This document shows, piece after piece, positions 19,531 to 30,600 of a stretch of DNA of 64,000 bases. The DNA comes from Symbiodinium natans (lineage: Eukaryota; Sar; Dinophyceae; Suessiales; Symbiodiniaceae), in the NCBI GenBank assembly GCA_905221605.1, contig CAJNDS010002634.1, forward strand, positions 620,001 through 684,000, given 5' to 3'. The notes beneath the pieces were generated by a model, which saw only the letters and a list, made by a program, of their open reading frames with translations, did no database searches and had not been told where the DNA came from. Numbering within the stretch: position 1 is the first letter of the stretch; each line of letters begins with the position of its first letter. The translations under genes and the position numbers were made by a program.

Positions 19531-20122
19531 CTCCACGACGGGGGCTTGCACCTAATACACCCGGAAATTCCCACGGAAGACGAGTTCGGCGATGGTTGGT
19601 GGAGGTCATGGTTTGGAAGGCTTTCGGTCGAGGGTTTAGGGTTTCAATTGTAAGCACATGCTTCGTTTTGGGGCCTGACTTAAGAGTAAGGCTGCAACCA
19701 TGCGCGCGCCTTGTAGAAGGCTCTTTCGGTGGGGACAGGTTGAAACTTGGCTGGACTGCCGGCTGCGGGAAAACCAACTACGAAAAGGTGCCAATGTGGA
19801 GCATGGTTTTACTGTCGAACCATCATATAGGACCTTGAGTATGAGAAAGTTGGCGGATTGTTGAAATCGAAGCCTAGCCTATAGAGAAACCTAGTAAAAA
19901 TTGTGCGCGCCCTTGCGCCAGGGATGCGGTCAGTTTTTGTCTGTCTTTTGTTAGAAGGGTCCACAAGCTTTGCTTGAAACCTCAAGAGCCAGTAGCGACG
20001 AAGGCTCGAGACTGGATTTAGTTTGCTGACTCTACGGCCAGCGTTCATATGTGGGGCTTGCGGAATAGATACTCATGAGGACTTCGCAAGCTGTGGGGTG
20101 AAGGGGAGGGTTTGGTATAGAG

Positions 20123-21523
20123 ATGCTGACAGATGCCACAGTCGAGCAATGTCTCGGCACTCTTCTCGTTGGACAGGTCGACTATGGCCGCCAAGTTTCT
20201 TGCCAGGGAATCGTAACCCGGCGCAGACGCCACGAGACGGCCACGTTCTTGATGGTGCAGCTGGATGCGGTGCAAGTTCAAGTGGTTCTGCCGACACCGA
20301 CTGCAGAAGCTGCAGCCATGGACGGTGGCTCTGCACACTTGCTTCCCATCGGCCTCGGCTGTACCGTTTGGTGCACCGGGCATCCGGGCTGTGATCGCGA
20401 AGGGTCCCTATCCCTTTACGCACAGGAGTTGAAGCTTGTGAAGGTGGGCGCCGATGCCAAGCAGATTGCCAACTTGCTTGATGCCCTCGCTGATGGCATC
20501 GCTCAAGGAGTGGAGGTGGCAGCAGCCCTATCCTGCTCCGACGAGCGGCTGCAAGAGCTCCTTCGTCTCCGCGCGGACGCCACAGAAGCCACCGCGTACA
20601 AGAAGGCACTCCGATTCCAGGCGCTCGTCGTGCAGGCGGGAGGCGAGACCGCCGCGGGTGCACTGCAGGCTGCACCTAGCACGCGCCAGCGGAAGGCACG
20701 TGTGACAAAGGCCGAAATGGAGGCGCTGGAAAGAGCTGAGGCGCTGGCGCCGAATCCGCTTCTGGACTCCTGGCAGGAAGAATCACATGTACAGGACATC
20801 CGGCCTGTGCTTGGCGAAGCTGAACCATTGTTGGACATCGATCCGAGTCTTCCCAGCGCACGGGGTCCGCAAACAAGGGGTGAGTACTTCCACGGACGCA
20901 AATGGCCGCAGGTTCGCTGGTTTCTCAAGCGCCTGGCTGCCTTGCGGGCAGAGGGGCACGAGTTCCGGCATGTGCTCGATGTTGGTGGGGGGCGGGGCGA
21001 CCTGGCTGTAAACATCGCAGCGCACTTCGCGCACTTGGGCACGCGGGTGACAGTGGTAGACATGAACGGTGCATCGCTGCAAGCTGGACGGGGCGCAGCA
21101 CAGCGGGCAGGCGTCGATGTGGAGTTCCGCTGCATGGACTTTGCCGAGATTTCTGCCCAGGATGCGCTTCCAGACGTCGATTTCGTGGTGGCTCTCCACG
21201 CCTGCGGCGGATTGAGTGACGCGGCCCTCAGCTTCGCCGCCCGCCGCAAGATCCCCTTCATGGTCTGCCCTTGCTGCCACCTGAAGCACACAGAGCTTGA
21301 GCCACCGGATGGCTGGGCATCCTTGTGCGAGGCCGCTCCCGTGCTGCGGCAGCTTGCAGAGCGCGACAGCTGCAGTGCCTCCGCACGGGCCTTGCGCACC
21401 ATCGCCTCGCTGCGGATATGTGCCATGCAGAGGCTGCGCCTCCCACTTCAGCTGATGCTGGCAACCTTTCCGGAGGATTACTCCCTCAGGAACCTCGTCA
21501 TCATTGGTGCGCCCCAAGGATGA
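20123..21523 (+). CDS. OB-fold plus class I methyltransferase protein (GSTCD/METTL25-like)
   Basis: A single ORF of 466 residues. Residues about 20-115 look like the OB-fold anticodon-binding domain of lysyl/aspartyl-type tRNA synthetases: QVSCQGIVTRRRRHETATFL, then LGCTVWCTGHPG ... GSLSLYAQELKLVKV. Residues about 284-390 form an AdoMet-dependent methyltransferase: motif I VLDVGGGRGDLAVNIA, acidic VVDMN after strand 2, then the signature VALHACGGLSDAALSFA and MVCPCCHLKH seen in GSTCD/METTL25-type proteins. The helical linker between is Ala/Arg-rich. A role in RNA methylation or recognition is inferred, not shown. The start is the first ATG; a possible trans-splice acceptor (TTGGTATAG) ends just before it. 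It is intron-free over 1.4 kb, unlike its neighbours, so it could descend from a retroposed cDNA. Confidence 0.85.
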   Translation: MLTDATVEQCLGTLLVGQVDYGRQVSCQGIVTRRRRHETATFLMVQLDAVQVQVVLPTPTAEAAAMDGGSAHLLPIGLGCTVWCTGHPGCDREGSLSLYAQELKLVKVGADAKQIANLLDALADGIAQGVEVAAALSCSDERLQELLRLRADATEATAYKKALRFQALVVQAGGETAAGALQAAPSTRQRKARVTKAEMEALERAEALAPNPLLDSWQEESHVQDIRPVLGEAEPLLDIDPSLPSARGPQTRGEYFHGRKWPQVRWFLKRLAALRAEGHEFRHVLDVGGGRGDLAVNIAAHFAHLGTRVTVVDMNGASLQAGRGAAQRAGVDVEFRCMDFAEISAQDALPDVDFVVALHACGGLSDAALSFAARRKIPFMVCPCCHLKHTELEPPDGWASLCEAAPVLRQLAERDSCSASARALRTIASLRICAMQRLRLPLQLMLATFPEDYSLRNLVIIGAPQG

Positions 21524-22131
21524 AAGAAGAATATAGACACCACGCACGGCGACTTCTGCAACGCGGTGGGTCTGGACACTCCCTGGACACTACGTGGACT
21601 TCGCGCATCCGGCCAGGCTGTAGGGATTAGGCGGGCTTTGGGGGTGGCTACAGTCACCCGCTCGCCCAAACCCTGATCGATGGAGTGAGTTTGGGATGTT
21701 GTTGCGGCTGTATGCTTCCGCGTTCCGCCGGATGGCCAGCGAGATGTGTTCGACAAAGATGCTGCCCAACCCTCAACCCTAAACCCCCTAAGAAGGTGGA
21801 CGTTGTGCATCACTGAAGTGTGGTTGCGAGACTGCTAGGCTGGTGGCGCAAAACCCTCAAAGAGGGTAAGGCGGGCTTAGGGCTGACGCGGAGAGGCTGC
21901 TCCCTGAATGTTGAATGGAGGCACACCGGGAGCCAGGATGATTCAAACTCTGGCACCTGCAGAGGGTTTAGGGTTTAAGGGTTTAAGGGAAAAAGGGTTT
22001 GCGGGTTTAGGGTTTAGGGGTTTAGGGTTTAGGGGTTTAGGGGTGTAGGGCTTGGGGTTAGGGGTTTAGGACTGAACCCTGAACCCTGAACCCTAAGATG
22101 AGGGGTCTTCGTTGTCTGGGTTCCTCACCAG

Positions 22132-22227
22132 CACAGCGCTCTAACGGACCAGGTCGACATGATCGCCACAGAGCCGGTGATGGAGGACCTGTCCTTTGGG
22201 CTTCGACTCGGAGATTCGTGGTATTGA
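22132..22227 (+). CDS. Possible C-terminal exon
   Basis: After a CCAG acceptor (22128-22131) the frame reads HSALTDQVDMIATEPVMEDL then SFGLRLGDSWY and stops at TGA. It has good protein character. An F3 element starts within 10 bases of the stop and may have replaced the original continuation. Confidence 0.5.
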   Translation, partial: HSALTDQVDMIATEPVMEDLSFGLRLGDSWY

Positions 22228-22345
22228 ATAGCCCGATTATAATTGTGGTTCATAGCCCAATTACATACTAGGACACTCAAGGGGCTTATAAGTGGGCTAT
22301 AAGAACAGTCTTATTTGGGTTATAAAGTACCATGAACCTCCTTGT
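22225..22345. mobile_element. F3 element
   Basis: ATAGCCCGATTATAATTGTG, a CACTCAAGGGGCTTATAAGT core and the right arm AAGTACCATGAACCTCCTTG followed by TA match F3; the left terminal repeat is decayed. Confidence 0.65.
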
Positions 22346-22464
22346 AGGGGGCAGCAAGCTGCAAGCTGTGCACAGGTCTTGAAGACCCTAGAAACGCTGG
22401 ACTTTCGAAGCCCGCAGATGATCGTAAGCTCTCCTCAAGCATAAGACCCGAAAACAGCAAGAGC

Positions 22465-22568
22465 TCGGGATGTTCAAAACCGTATTTAACAGTCCTTGAT
22501 AAAAAATTTTGTTACGCCCTGTTTGAATCCCTATTAAGCAGCTGTTAGTATAAGGGGGAACATCCCAA
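22465..22568. mobile_element. F2 element, decayed left arm
   Basis: The left TCGGGATGTTCAAAACCGTA and the right CTGTTAGTATAAGGGGGAAC then ATCCCAA are F2. CCCTAAA repeat abuts the right end and no target copy remains. Confidence 0.7.
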
Positions 22569-22696
22569 CCCTAAACCTGTAAACTCCTAAACCCTTAACC
22601 CCATCAAGAATTCCCAACCCTGAGCCCCTTAAACCCCTAAACCCTAAACCCCATAAGCCCTAACCCCCAGCAAGAACTCACAAGCCTGAAAGCCTG

Positions 22697-22855
22697 AAAC
22701 TTTGGGCTGTTCCCCCTGAAATACTAACAGTCCTTAAACTCACAAGCCTGAAAGCCTGAAACTTTGGGCTGTTCCCCCCCTGAAATACTAACAGTCCTTA
22801 AAAACCCTAAACCCTAAACCCTAAACCCTAAACCCTTATACTAACAGTCCTTTTT
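22697..22855. repeat. Duplicated F2-like half element
   Basis: A segment of about 60 bases (CACAAGCCTGAAAGCCTGAA, ACTTTGGGCTGTTCCCCC, AATACTAACAGTCCTTAAA) occurs twice in a row at 22678 and 22739, followed by a CCCTAAA block and a third ACTAACAGTCC. It looks like a tandem duplication of an F2 left arm. Confidence 0.7.
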
Positions 22856-23177
22856 GAAAGCCTGAAAGATGTATCAGGAGCCCTGGGAGGCCGGAGCCCA
22901 TGCACAGTCAGGGGTCGTCCTGAAGGTGTTGTGGGTTTAGGGTTTAGGGTTTAGGGTTTAGGGTTTAGGGTTTAGGGTTTAGGGTTTAGGGTGGGGATTT
23001 CGGAGTACAGGGAGTTGCTTTGGGTTTTGGAGCCTGGGAGGGTGTAGGGTTTAGCAGTTTAGGAGTTGAGGGCTCAGGGGTCTCTAGAGAAGGTTGAGCC
23101 AACTTCCACGGTAACGGTCTTCGTCTTGTATGAAGAACTCGGAAGGTTTGGAAGCCATGGGCATGAAAAAGGCACTC

Positions 23178-23375
23178 CCTACTTGGAGGTTCATGGTACT
23201 TTAGACCCCATTCAAAACTGTTCTTATGGCCCACTTACTAGTATAAGCCCCTTGAGTGCCCATATGTGGTTATAATTGGGGTATAGGTACAGTTATCGTT
23301 GGGCAACCCTAAACCCTACACCCTAATTAAACCCTAAACGCTAAACCTAGTAAGTACCATGAATCTCCAAGTGCC
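23178..23375. mobile_element. F3 element invaded by telomere-like repeat
   Basis: It starts TACTTGGAGGTTCATGGTAC and ends AGTACCATGAATCTCCAAG. Inside, before the right arm, a block of degenerate AAACCCT units (about 23305-23348) interrupts an otherwise recognisable F3 body. Confidence 0.7.
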
Positions 23376-23454
23376 CTCCAGAGAAAGCAGTCCTCAATAT
23401 GCTGAAACTCTAAAACCCCCGACACCAACAAATCACAATGAGAACTTTTATACA

Positions 23455-23535
23455 TTACACATATGATATTATAATATATACATATGTATATATATATATA
23501 TATGTGTGCGTGCGCTCTGTGTGTGTGTGTGTTTC
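23455..23535. repeat. TA and GT microsatellites
   Basis: An ATATACATATG run followed by GTGTGTGTGTG. Non-coding. Confidence 0.85.
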
Positions 23536-23983
23536 CTCTGTTTTCAGGGGGGTGAAATGCTAGGGCAATAGGAAGGCGGGCAGGCCCCAAAGCCCTAAGT
23601 CGCCTTGTTTCCTCCAGGGTTGAGGGTGCCCCAAACCCTGAACACTCAAGCAAGAATGCCGTACTTGTAAAGCTCTAAACCCTTTGAGGTTCCCTAGGCT
23701 TCCCAAAAAAACCACGAGATCCCAAACGCTGGTGTTTCGCAGACCTAACCCTAAACCCTAACCCGTAAACCCTAAACCCATGAGATCCCAAAAGCCCAAC
23801 AGTGACTTTTAGAGTTTCGGGCTTAAGCAGGGTTTAGGGGTTTAGGGCTTAGGGTTGTTTATGCAAGATGTCATCGGACGTCCCATGCGAGAAGAACGCA
23901 AGAGATCCTTAGCGAAGAAGTGAATTATCAATTGACTTAGGGCTTAGGGTTGTTTAGGTGTCGAGCCGGGCGGGCGAAGAAAG

Positions 23984-24262
23984 TTGGTTAGGAACGGGGC
24001 GGAGAGGGAGGGAGGTTCAGGAGCTCAGCCGGGTTCATCAAGAAGGGATTTTCTGCAGTACTTTACGCCATTTGGGTTCGTGCCTATTGTATCAGAACAA
24101 TACTCAGTAACAATCGTACTACTAAGAGTACTAGTACGAATACTGGGTATACCAAGAATCAGAAATGCACTTCAGCCTTTGTTGTGCTCTAGTTGGAGAA
24201 GAAAGCTTGAGACCCTTGCTTTCCCAATACCATGGGGGGAGGGGAGCCTGCAACTTAAACAC
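23984..24262 (+). CDS. Open frame, low certainty
   Basis: The frame runs FLQYFTPFGFVPIVSEQYSV then TIVLLRVLVRILGIPRIRNA; it is hydrophobic in the middle. The centre is partly self-complementary (ATACTCAGTA, TACTAAGAGTACTAG), so it may be an element rather than an exon. Confidence 0.28.
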
Positions 24263-24812
24263 GGTTTAGGGTTTAGGGTTAGAGTTTTAGGGTTTAGTGG
24301 CCTCAGTACGGGTTCAATAACGGATAGAATCTGATTGTCAGGCTGCCATTCCGCGACGGTATTTCATGCCGGATGCAGTTTGACGAGCTCTCTCCGCGGT
24401 GCAAGAGATCAATCCACAATACCTGGGGAATGGCCCAGCTCTTACAAGTCCTAAGCCCTATAAACCCTAAACCCTAAACCCCAAACCCTAAACCCTGAAG
24501 TGATGACAAATCAGCAAAGTGAGGCTCCCCCGCCCCCCATGATGATGAAGCCGGAATTGACTCAGACGTGTCGGTCACAGACTCCCTCTCCCTCCCCCTT
24601 TCTGGAACGATCCACCCTCCGCTTGATCATGTTGACAAAATGAGTTGCTGCAGCGGGGGTGCCTTGCCATGTCAGGTGATAGAGGAAAAGGGTTGAGCAA
24701 CAAGAAGTACTGAGGCCTGGCAGGGTCCTTCCTCGACCCTCTGAGCTCCTGCGTGTCTGACCCGTGATGATGCCTGAGCAATCTGGCGGGAGTTTCGGAT
24801 GGGATCAAGAAC

Positions 24813-25037
24813 ATGAAAGGCCGTACTGTTGGGTCGCAGACGTTTCGTAGCACTCCGGGAGGGCATCAAAACATGAATCACAACACCTCAAAAGCCCCCA
24901 AAGCCCTCTTTAAAGCAAAGACTGCAGGGTTGGCTTCAGGAAGTCATGGCCTAAGGGGCGGACAAATATACACGGGGTCTCCATGTGAGGTTGGGGTTTA
25001 TCGGAGGATCGTTGCCCTCCATCGTTCTGAGTTATAG
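24813..25037 (+). CDS. Exon-like open frame
   Basis: The frame MKGRTVGSQTFRSTPGGHQN then KAPKALFKAKTAGLASGSHG ends at TAG. It is basic and low in hydrophobic residues. A minus-strand frame over 24575-24881 is equally open, so the strand is uncertain. Confidence 0.28.
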   Translation: MKGRTVGSQTFRSTPGGHQNMNHNTSKAPKALFKAKTAGLASGSHGLRGGQIYTGSPCEVGVYRRIVALHRSEL

Positions 25038-25039
25038 CA

Positions 25040-25918
25040 CCCAGAATCATGGATAAGCTTGGTATGCTTCAAAGGTGTACCTCGAATGTCGGGACGTCTA
25101 CCTTACGAGCGAACACGGTATAATCCAAAGAGCGACAGAAGAGCGAATAGAAATCAATACAAGCACGTACGCGTAATCATACATGAGAACGTTTCATAGC
25201 TGGTGCTCACCATCAATCATACCGATGAACAGGGTTTACGGTTTAGGGTTTCGGGATCCAGCTCCACAGGCCAGGCGCACGCGCAAGGGGTACTAGTAGG
25301 GCTTCGTGGGCCGGGAGTTGCTTTTCTTTAAGGGAAGTTTAAGGGGCTTCAGGGTTTAGTGTCAACAGGGCCTGTCTTTGTCATAGGTGAGCAACATGTT
25401 TACATTTTTAAGGGTACTTAAACCCAATAAGGAATTATAAATACTATCCCAACCATGAACTAGCAGGGTTTGTATAGGTTTCAGGGTTCAGGGGCACAAG
25501 AGGAGAAGATTGCTCAGGCTCAGTTGTGGCGGGACTGGCTAATGACTACCCCCCCCTGAAGCCCGACGAACAGTCGGGCCTGAGATCCAGCTGAAGCCTA
25601 GGAACGACAAGCCCCTCAGAGTCGAATATGTAAGAACAGCTCCCATGCTCGCATGGTTGCGACACTGGGGGTATCTCGCCTTCGCGTGGGAGCTAGAGTT
25701 TTCAGGTCACCTGAGGTAGGGGCCTAACTCGGCGACATACGGCTGCATGGCTTCAGCACCAGTTCCACGTTTCTGTCTTGGGCGCAAAAAGCTCGGAAAA
25801 AGCCCCAAATCCCGAACCCAGAATGGCACCAAGAAAGCCCGCCAAGATCCTGCCTCAAGAGGTTTTGGGTTTAGGGTTTACGGTTTAGGCTTTAGGGGTT
25901 CAGGGCTGTAAGGGGCAT
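25040..25918. other. No gene recognised
   Basis: Mixed unique sequence with a few TTTAGGG-like words and short frames only. No element family or exon is supported. Confidence 0.5.
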
Positions 25919-26053
25919 TTGAGATCTTACTGCTCGGATGTCATCAGGCTTTCGCGCTTTTGCAGGGCTGGCAGGTCGGGGCTTGCAGATAGTTTTTGGG
26001 TTTTGGGTTTAGGGTTTAGGGTTGAGGGTTTAGAGACGTTTACAGTGTTTCAG

Positions 26054-26215
26054 ATGTCTTTCGGGGCTGATGCCATCAGAGGTTTTTTCTGGAGACCGGC
26101 TTCGAAAACTTGGGCGAGCAGTGCCGTGCTGTGTAGAGACAACGGGAAGATGCGCCTGCGGACGCTCCATGAGCCACAGGGCCCCCCCAACCAAGAACCC
26201 TACCGCCTAAGCGCC
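26054..26215 (+). CDS. Exon, unknown protein
   Basis: After a TTTCAG acceptor the frame starts at ATG: MSFGADAIRGFFWRPASKTW, then ASSAVLCRDNGKMRLRTLHE. It ends before CCCTAAA repeats at about 26216. No domain is recognised. Confidence 0.47.
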
Positions 26216-26373
26216 CTAAACTCTAAACCCTGAACCCTAAACCCAAAACCCTAAACCCTAAGCCCCAAACCCTAAGCCCTATAAGCCCTATAAGGCCCAC
26301 CCTGAGAACCCCACATGTCTTTCGTAGGTTATGAATCGCAGAAGCGGTTTCGGTACCACATTACCATGACTAC

Positions 26374-26485
26374 TATTTGCTTAAGAACTTATTAAGAACC
26401 CCAAAAGAATAAACACAATGGTAATCCCTATATTCCCCTTAGTAAGGATGGTTTTTCTCGGGGTTCTTAAGCAATTAGTAGATGA
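26374..26485. mobile_element. F7-related element with 20-bp TIR
   Basis: CTACTATTTGCTTAAGAAC on the left and GTTCTTAAGCAATTAGTAG on the right form long inverted repeats; the interior has AAGAACCCCAAAAG and its complement. It is related to the 10335 introner but longer at the ends. Confidence 0.7.
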
Positions 26486-26655
26486 AGGGTTTAGACGAGG
26501 GTAATTCCATGTAGGCATAGGCAGGCTCGGTTTAGGGTTTAGGGTTTAGGGTTTAGGGTCTTAAAGTGCAGCCCAGGACAGCAGCAGGGGAGTGTGAAGT
26601 ATCAAGGCCTGGGCAAGGTGTGTGGGGTTTGGTTTCAGGCTTAGGTTTCCAGGTT

Positions 26656-26765
26656 TTAGGGTTCCAGGGTTCTCGTGTTCTAGGGGTTCTAAGGGTTCTA
26701 GGATTCTAACGGTTCTAAGGGTTCTAGGGTTCTAAGGGTTCTAGGGGTTCTAAGGGTTTTTGCGT
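26656..26765. repeat. GGTTCTA(A)GG repeat
   Basis: About ten degenerate copies of GGTTCTAGG or GGTTCTAAGG, a telomere-like variant with C in place of T. Confidence 0.8.
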
Positions 26766-26805
26766 AAAGGTCTTAGGTCCTTAAATCTTAGGCTTCGAGC
26801 TCCAT

Positions 26806-26932
26806 AAACCCTAAACCCTAAACCCTAAACCCTAAACCCTAAACCCTAAACCCTAAACCCTAAACCCTAAACCCTAAACCCTAAACCCTAAACCCTAAAC
26901 CCTAAACCCTAAACCCTAAACCCTAACCCAGG
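26806..26932. repeat. CCCTAAA block, about 18 units
   Basis: The longest pure CCCTAAA array in the window. It is directly followed by an exon-like segment (26935-26984, VLRELPPLQAAGGLH). Confidence 0.96.
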
Positions 26933-27617
26933 TCCTCCGCGAGTTGCCACCTTTGCAAGCTGCCGGGGGCCTCCACTTTAGGGTTTAGGGTTTAGGGTTT
27001 AGGGTTTCGAACTTCTCAAGCCTTTTGGGGGGGTTTAGGGGATGATGGTTCAGGGGTTAGGGGTTTAGAGGCTTAGGGGGATGATGATTTAGGGGTTTAG
27101 GAAGGGTTTAGGGTTTAGGGTTTAGGGTTTAGGGTTTAGGGTTTAGGGGAAAGTTGAGGATGCGGACTTCGCATTTATGCTGTGCTTTCGGGTTTGAAAA
27201 GTGCGAGTTTCTGTTGCGATGGCTGGAGTCGAGGGAGATCTTTGTGGTACTTTACTGTAACTTTAGATCCTTACCTTTTTTGGGTTCATTGGGTTTCTTG
27301 TTCAGGCAGCTAGAAGTTTAATTTATAGCTACCCTCCTGAGTGCAGCCAAGAGATAGATGTTTATGTAGGCATTCAGGTTTGGAGGTTTCACGGGTTATA
27401 TAAGTTGGGGGAGTTGATGCATTAAGAAGATGGTGTAGAGGGTGCGGGCAGGCCCTGACTCGGGTAAAGGACGTTTGCGAGGGTTTTTTGGGGTGGAGAG
27501 CTTGAGCAGCTGCAGGGTAGTGCCTATTCCTTAAGCCCTTCGTAGCCTTAAGAATACAACTACAACCCACACGGCCCAAATACCCCTGAACTAAGGAATT
27601 GAGCCAAGTCTCGCAAG

Positions 27618-30600
27618 TTGCTGGCTTCAAGAGGTGTCGAGGCTGCCTCGTGTGTTCCACACGGCCATGGGCCTGCAGCCACGCAGCTGGGGGCCACTGT
27701 GCCCATCCGCTGTGTTGGGACCATGACCCCAGTGCCGGGCACGCCGCTCGGGGGGGAAAGAGAGCGAGAGCGCTCACCCCCGCGTGGTGTCTCTGCGCGT
27801 CATGACTCCGGGGCTGCTCCGATGATGGTGGATGCTCAAGGCCCTCCCCGTTTGCACTGTCCAGTGCGTGGATGCCCATGCTCTGACCCCGCCACGTCAC
27901 GCGGGTGGCTCACCGTAGCTACTTTGCGCCATCATGTGGATGCGCACCTTGCAGGCGGCTTGACTGGGGAGGTTCCGCCTGACTGGTTGCGAGCTAACAA
28001 CCTGCAGCGTTGCCCGCAATGTGGATTGTCTGTCTCGGTGCGTTTGGGCACCCATCCCAGCTGCCAGCCGGCAGCCCGTGCAGCGGCGGCAGGAGCTACG
28101 TCGTCTCGGGGACATGCGGGCGTCGATCTCCCGGACCTGGCCGCTGTCCATGCTTCCTGCACTTCCACGCTTCGCCATGTTCCGACTTCCGTCCGGCATG
28201 TGTGGGGTCAGGTGCTCACTCGTGCATTAGCAGCTGTGGTGCATTTCAACGACTTGCAGTCTTGGAAAGAGCTTCTGATGCTCCCGCAGTGCGTCCTGTG
28301 CGCCCCCCCACGGGGTGGGAGGCGGCACAAGCGCGCTGTTGCGGCTTACACTCGGGATAGACTCAACCGCTGGTTGGAGGGCGAGCGGATGGCTTTGTGG
28401 GAGACACGGCCCGTGTCGCGCCCCAACCGCGGTGGCTCCAGCGCCGAGGCACGTCTTGAGCTCGCTGAGGCCCTGGGCCGGGAGGGCTTGGACCGGAAGG
28501 CTTGCGCTGCACTACTCTCGCAGGGGCTTTGTGCTGAATCCCCCGAAACAGTCCAGGCTCTTCGAGACCTTCACCCAGCTCAACCGCCGCCTACGGTTCT
28601 TCCAAACCCTGAGTTGCCGCCGCCGCCTTCTTTCGAGCCAGACTCTGTTGCGCGGGCTCTGCGCAGCTTTCCGGCTGGCTCCGCTCCAGGCCCGTCGGGG
28701 CTTAGGCCGCAGCACTTACTGGAGGCGATGCCGCCAGGCACTGAGTCTGGGCTTTTGGAGCAGCTGACTGCTGTCGCCAATCTCCTGGCTGCTGGCAACG
28801 GCTGCCCGACCGTGAGCCCCTACTTAGCCGGAGCCAAACTGGTTGCCCTGCCCAAGCCTCGCGGGGGGGTTCGCCCTATCGCAATAGGTGAAACCCTGCG
28901 GCGATTGGTAGGCAAGTGTCTGATGGCAACTGTGAAGGAGGATGCTCGCAACTACTTTTGGCCCGAGCAGGTTGGCGTGGCAGTCCCCGCTGGTACTGAG
29001 CGCATAGTGCACACAGTGCGTGACTGGCTGGGCCGCCACGCGGCAGCCCGGGACCGCGTCCTTGTCAAGTTAGACTTCAAGAACGCCTTCAACCTCGTGT
29101 CTCGGCAGAGCTTCCTGGATGCCTGCGCAACCCAGTTCCCTAGCTTGTCGCGGTGGGCCAGGTGGTGCTACCAGAACACGTCATGCCTGCAGTTTGGCAA
29201 CACTGTGCTGCAGTCCGCGGGTGGCGTCCAGCAGGGTGATCCGTTGGGGCCGCTCCTGTTCGCTGCAGCTCTGCAGCCACTGGCGCAGGAACTGCGTGGA
29301 GCCCCCTTAGACCTAGCTGCCTTCTTCCAGGATGATGGCGTCCTGGCGGGCAAGACAGCAAGTGTCCTGGAAGCGCTGGGACATGTCTTGCGGCGTGGGC
29401 GAGAGCTTGGTTTGCAGCTCAACTTGTCCAAGTGTGAAGTTGTTCTCGTTGGCCAGACTCCCCGTGCAGCAATTGCAGACTTTCCTGCGCAGCTTGTGAC
29501 CGATGCAGATGGCCGGGACCGGGTTCTGCATGAGTTCGAGCTCTTGGGAGCGGCCTTTGGGAGCGCCCAATATGTTAACGCCAGCGCCCAGGCACGCGTT
29601 GATGCTGCCGGCCAGCTGCTTTCTGCTCTAGAAGAACTGCGTGACCCTCAAATAGGGTTGCGCCTTCTCCGCTCATGTGCCAGCCACAGTCGCCTGGTGC
29701 ATGTCATGCGCTGCAACCCCCCCTCTGCCCAGCATGCGGCTTTGCAAGCTTTCGACACCAGGAGCCGCCACTGTTTTGCTGCGCTCACTGGTTTGCACCT
29801 TAACCGCATGCAGTGGCAACAAGCTGGCCGGGGTTTCGCGCAAGCAGGCCTGGGTCTGCGCCAAGCTGTGGTAGACGCGCCCGCTGCCTACCTGGCCTCG
29901 CGCGGTGGTGTCGCCTCGGCATGCCAACAGCTCGATGCTGGCTTCGACTCTGCTGCTCTGTCCGAGACGGCTGAGGTCAGGCAAGCGCTTGTCTTGTTGA
30001 ATGCACAACTGGCCCAACCCCTTTCTGGCTCAGCAGCATTGGCAAAGCGCCAGGGCGAGCTTTGTGACCTCCTGGATGATGCCAGTTGGCGGCGCCAGCT
30101 TTCTTGCTCGACTCCGGTTGCCAAAGCCTTCCTGCTTTCTGAAACGCAGGTGGGCGCCAGGGCTTTCTTGGCCGCTGTGCCCCGTGAGCGTGGTCGCATG
30201 GATCCAGCTGCCTTCGTGGCGGAGCTGCGTCTCCGGCTGGGAATTCCCGAGGCCACGGATGATGTGTGGTGCCCTCGCTGCGACAGCGTCCTAGATGCTT
30301 ACTCCCACCACGCTGGCGTTTGCTCCGTAGGTGGGGAGCGCACGCTCCGTCACAACGCTGTCCGGGATTTGGTGTGCTCGTGGGCCACCCGAGCAGGTCT
30401 GCAGCCAGAGAAGGAGAAGCCAAACCTTCTCCTGCCGCAACGGCCCGAGGACAGCCATCTGGCGCGCAAGCGCCCCGCTGACATCTTCATCCCCTGCTTG
30501 GAGGGGACCCCGTCCGCACTCGACTTTGCCATCACTGGCCCCCAGCGGATGGAGTCCCTCCCCCAGGCAGCTGCTGAAGCTGTCAGCGCGGCAGCTGCTT

